DNA from: Comamonadaceae bacterium
Lineage (GTDB): Bacteria; Pseudomonadota; Gammaproteobacteria; Burkholderiales; Burkholderiaceae_C
DNA: 6,713 bases
NCBI GenBank assembly: GCA_947469815.1
Contig: CANIRI010000138.1
Span: 1-6,713 of the forward strand
Direction of reading: 5' to 3'
Below are positions 1 to 6,713 of the stretch, piece after piece (position 1 is the first letter of the stretch; each line of letters opens with the position of its first letter). Made by a program: the position numbers and the translations under genes. The notes under the pieces were generated by a model. It saw only the letters and a list, made by a program, of their open reading frames with translations, was not told where the DNA came from and ran no database searches.

Positions 1-1
1 A

Positions 2-1304
2 GCGTCGTGTACCGCCGAGCTGATTCAAGACGATCCGGGCGGCCTGGCGCTGGCGCTGAACCTGCCCATTCCGGTGGTGGCACTGGAGTTGCCGGCCTAC
101 CAGCGCAAGGAAAACTGGGGCGCTTCCGAGACCTTCTACCACCTGGTGCGCCGCTTGGCGAAGAAGTCCGATGCGGCAAGCCCGATGGACGGCACACGCC
201 GCCCGCGCTGCAACATCCTGGGCCCCAGCGCCCTGGGCTTCCGCCACCGCGATGACGTCAAAGAAATCCGCCAACTGCTGACCCGCATGGGCGTGGATGT
301 GGCCGTCGTGGCACCCCTGAGCGCCAGCGCAGCCGATCTGCAAAGCCTGCCGGACGCTGACTTCAATGTCGTGCTCTATCCCGAAATCGCGCAGACCACT
401 GCGCAGTGGTTGCAGCGCCAGTTCGGGCAGCCCTTTACCAAAACCATTCCGATTGGCATGAGCGCCACCCGCGAGTTTGTGCAGGAAGTCGCCACACTGG
501 CCGGCATTGCGGTACCCGCCGACATCGAGGCCGATGCACACGCCGTCTGGTATGCCCGCTCGGTCGATTCAACCTACCTGACCGGTAAGCGCGTGTATGT
601 ATTCGGCGACGCCACCCACGTAATTACCGCAGCGCGTTTTGCGCAGGACGAGATGGGCTTTGAGGTCGTCGGCATGGGCACCTACAGCCGCGAATTCGCC
701 CGCGAAGTGCGCGACGCCGCCAAGCTCTATGGCGTCGAGGCCTTGATCAGCGACGACTACCTCGCGGTCGAGGCGCAAATTACGCAGTTGCAGCCCGAGT
801 TGATTCTGGGTACGCAAATGGAGCGCCACATCGCCAAGCGCCATGCGATTCCCTGCGCCGTGATTTCGGCCCCCGTGCATGTGCAGGATTTCCCCGCGCG
901 CTACGCACCGCAAATGGGTTTTGAGGGTGCCAATGTGCTGTTTGACACCTGGGTGCATCCGCTGATGATGGGCCTGGAAGAGCACCTGCTGGGCATGTTC
1001 CGCGAAGACTTCGAATTCCATGACGGCGCCGGTTCCTCGCACCTCGGCGCGGGCAAGAGCATGGCAGCGCTTGCGCAGCCCGCGCACGCAGATGCTGCCC
1101 CTACCGCAACTGCGGCGGTCGTCGCTCCTGCTGCGCCCGCAGCACCGGCTGTAGACACCAAGCCAGGCATCGCCATGTGGTCCAAAGATGCCGAAAAAGA
1201 GCTGGGAAAAATTCCTTTCTTTGTGCGCGGAAAAGCCCGCCGCAATACCGAACGCTTCGCGTCCGAAATGGGGATCCAGAACATCACCGTGGAGACACTT
1301 TACG

Positions 1305-1330
<26 letters not shown>
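2..1330 (+). CDS. bchB: Light-independent protochlorophyllide reductase subunit B (BchB), 5'-partial
   Basis: BchB pairs with BchN in the nitrogenase-MoFe-like catalytic part of DPOR, which reduces the C17=C18 bond of protochlorophyllide with electrons from BchL. The frame is open from base 2 and reads [14 protein letters not shown], a BchB family motif, so the real start lies upstream. The GTG at 74 is internal. The 442 residues present, against roughly 515-540 usual, suggest about 90 N-terminal residues are missing, including the region of the Asp ligand of the NB [4Fe-4S] cluster. Visible landmarks (window residue numbers): SCTAEL at 2-7, [11 protein letters not shown] around 187-197 (its Asp is probably the family's catalytic proton donor, inferred), GDATHV at 202-207, [12 protein letters not shown] at 269-280, [20 protein letters not shown] from 288. 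An Ala/Pro-rich linker (354-391) leads to the C-terminal PCP_red-type domain (392-442, with [15 protein letters not shown]). The stop overlaps the preferred bchH start. Identification is secure. Confidence 0.97.
395..410. repeat. 16-bp perfect palindrome inside bchB
   Basis: ACCACTGCGCAGTGGT is identical to its own reverse complement. It could form a 6-bp stem with a GCGC loop in RNA, or be a dyad for a dimeric DNA-binding protein. It codes for part of TTAQWLQ in BchB and has no T-run after it, so it is not an intrinsic terminator. Chance occurrence in G+C-rich coding DNA is plausible. Confidence 0.45.
1291..1295 (+). promoter_or_regulatory. Ribosome binding site supporting bchH start at 1305
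   Basis: GGAGA lies 9 nt before ATG 1305, inside the last codons of bchB (coding V-E-T). No comparable purine run precedes the other candidate start at 1344, where the upstream bases are CCCGCGCAGCGCG. This decides the preferred start, giving a 26-nt overlap with bchB. Since the site must also encode BchB residues, its match could be coincidental. Confidence 0.6.
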
Positions 1331-6036
<4,706 letters not shown>

Positions 6037-6037
<1 letters not shown>

Positions 6038-6713
6038 TGGACCACAGCAGCTATGTCGAGCGCCGCGGCGAAATAGAACACTATTTCGACCGCACAGCAG
6101 CAAAGGCCTGGGAGGTTCTGACCTCTAACGCGCCGGTGGGTCGCATCCGCGCCACCGTGCGCGCCGGGCGCGACCGTATGCGTGGCACGCTGCTGTCCTG
6201 GTTGCCCGAGAACATGGAAGGTTTGCGCCTGCTCGACGCCGGTTGCGGCACGGGGGCCCTGGCATCCGAAGCGATGCGGCGCGGGGCGCATGTGGTCGCC
6301 ATCGACCTGTCGCCCACACTGGTGGATCTGGCGCGTCAGCGCCACATCAAGGAATTGCACCAGGACCCCACGCTGGGCGCGCGCGGCGGCCACATTGAAT
6401 TCAGCGCTGGTGACATGCTGGCCGATGATCTGGGTAGCTTTGACCACGTGGTGTGCATGGATTCGCTGATCCATTACGACACCCCGGACATCGTCAAAGC
6501 CGTGAACCGCCTGAGCCTGCGCACCCGCAGCAGCATCACATTCACCTTCGCGCCGCACACACCCTGGCTCGGCCTGCTGCACAGCCTGGGGCGCTTGTTT
6601 CCGCGCAGCGACCGCTCACCATCCCTGCAACCGGTACTCATGTGGGATTTGAAATGGGGCTTTCGCAGCACGCTGGCCACCACCGGCTGGCAAGCAGGGC
6701 GTTCGCAGCGCAT
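6037..6713 (+). CDS. bchM: Magnesium-protoporphyrin IX O-methyltransferase (BchM), 3'-partial
   Basis: BchM transfers a methyl group from S-adenosylmethionine to the C13 propionate of Mg-protoporphyrin IX, the step after Mg-chelatase. 225 codons are present and the window ends two bases into codon 226. Family members are about 225-240 aa, so probably only the last 10-25 residues are missing. The N-terminus (EIEHYFDRTAAKAW) and RIRATVRAGRDRMR are typical of BchM. Class I Rossmann methyltransferase motifs follow: LLDAGCGTGALA with D67-G73 as the SAM-binding loop, the acidic D90 in VVAIDLSPT for the ribose, and GDM with D126. MDSLIHYDTPD and ITFTFAPHTPWL match the later strands of the family. 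The start ATG shares its A with the bchL stop (TGATG); only a weak GGA lies 8 nt upstream, so reinitiation by ribosomes finishing bchL is likely. Residues about 100-120 look like a variable insertion. Confidence 0.96.

Noticed and set aside
74..76. GTG as the start of bchB
   Set aside because: The same frame is open to the window edge and encodes the conserved [10 protein letters not shown] motif upstream, so this codon is an internal Val.
478..496. TGT...ACA pair resembling a PpsR/CrtJ operator within bchB
   Set aside because: The spacing is 13 rather than the 12 nt of the TGT-N12-ACA consensus, and it lies deep inside a coding region.
1188..1304. N-terminal extension of bchH from ATG 1188
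   Set aside because: These bases encode the conserved C-terminal domain of BchB in another frame, and the extra 39 residues do not resemble a BchH N-terminus.

Overview
This window is an internal piece of a photosynthesis gene cluster from an anoxygenic phototrophic purple bacterium. It carries four same-strand genes for bacteriochlorophyll synthesis in the order bchB (5' end cut off), bchH, bchL, bchM (3' end cut off). The G+C-rich sequence, purple-bacterial protein sequences and the bchB-bchH-bchL-bchM order (as in the bchFNBHLM block of Rubrivivax- and Rhodobacter-type clusters) point to a phototrophic proteobacterium. A betaproteobacterium of the order Burkholderiales (Rubrivivax/Rhodoferax/Roseateles-like) is my best guess, but it is inference and cannot be proved from the window alone.

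Layout: 2-1330, C-terminal ~80% of BchB, the catalytic partner of BchN in dark-operative protochlorophyllide reductase (DPOR). 1305 (or 1344)-5123, complete BchH, the large porphyrin-binding subunit of Mg-chelatase. 5120-6037, complete BchL, the nitrogenase-Fe-protein-like ATPase that feeds electrons to BchN-BchB. 6037-6713, nearly complete BchM, the Mg-protoporphyrin IX O-methyltransferase. There is no non-coding stretch of note: the genes overlap or abut (26 nt overlap if bchH starts at 1305, then ATGA, then TGATG), so they should form one transcript with translational coupling. No promoter, terminator, RNA gene, mobile element or CRISPR array was seen, and no reading frame is broken.

Together the genes cover three steps of one pathway. 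BchH (with BchI and BchD, not in the window) inserts Mg2+ into protoporphyrin IX. BchM methylates the product to Mg-protoporphyrin IX monomethyl ester. After ring closure by enzymes encoded elsewhere, BchL with BchN-BchB reduces protochlorophyllide to chlorophyllide without light. The gene order is not the pathway order: the DPOR genes bchB and bchL are split by bchH, while bchH and bchM, whose products act consecutively, flank bchL. bchN would be expected just upstream, and lhaA/puhA-type genes downstream, outside the window.

I found no convincing undescribed system. The points worth a second look are small: the choice of bchH start, the cysteine cluster in BchH, the BchL N-terminal extension, lineage-variable segments in BchB and BchM, and two perfect inverted repeats inside coding sequence.
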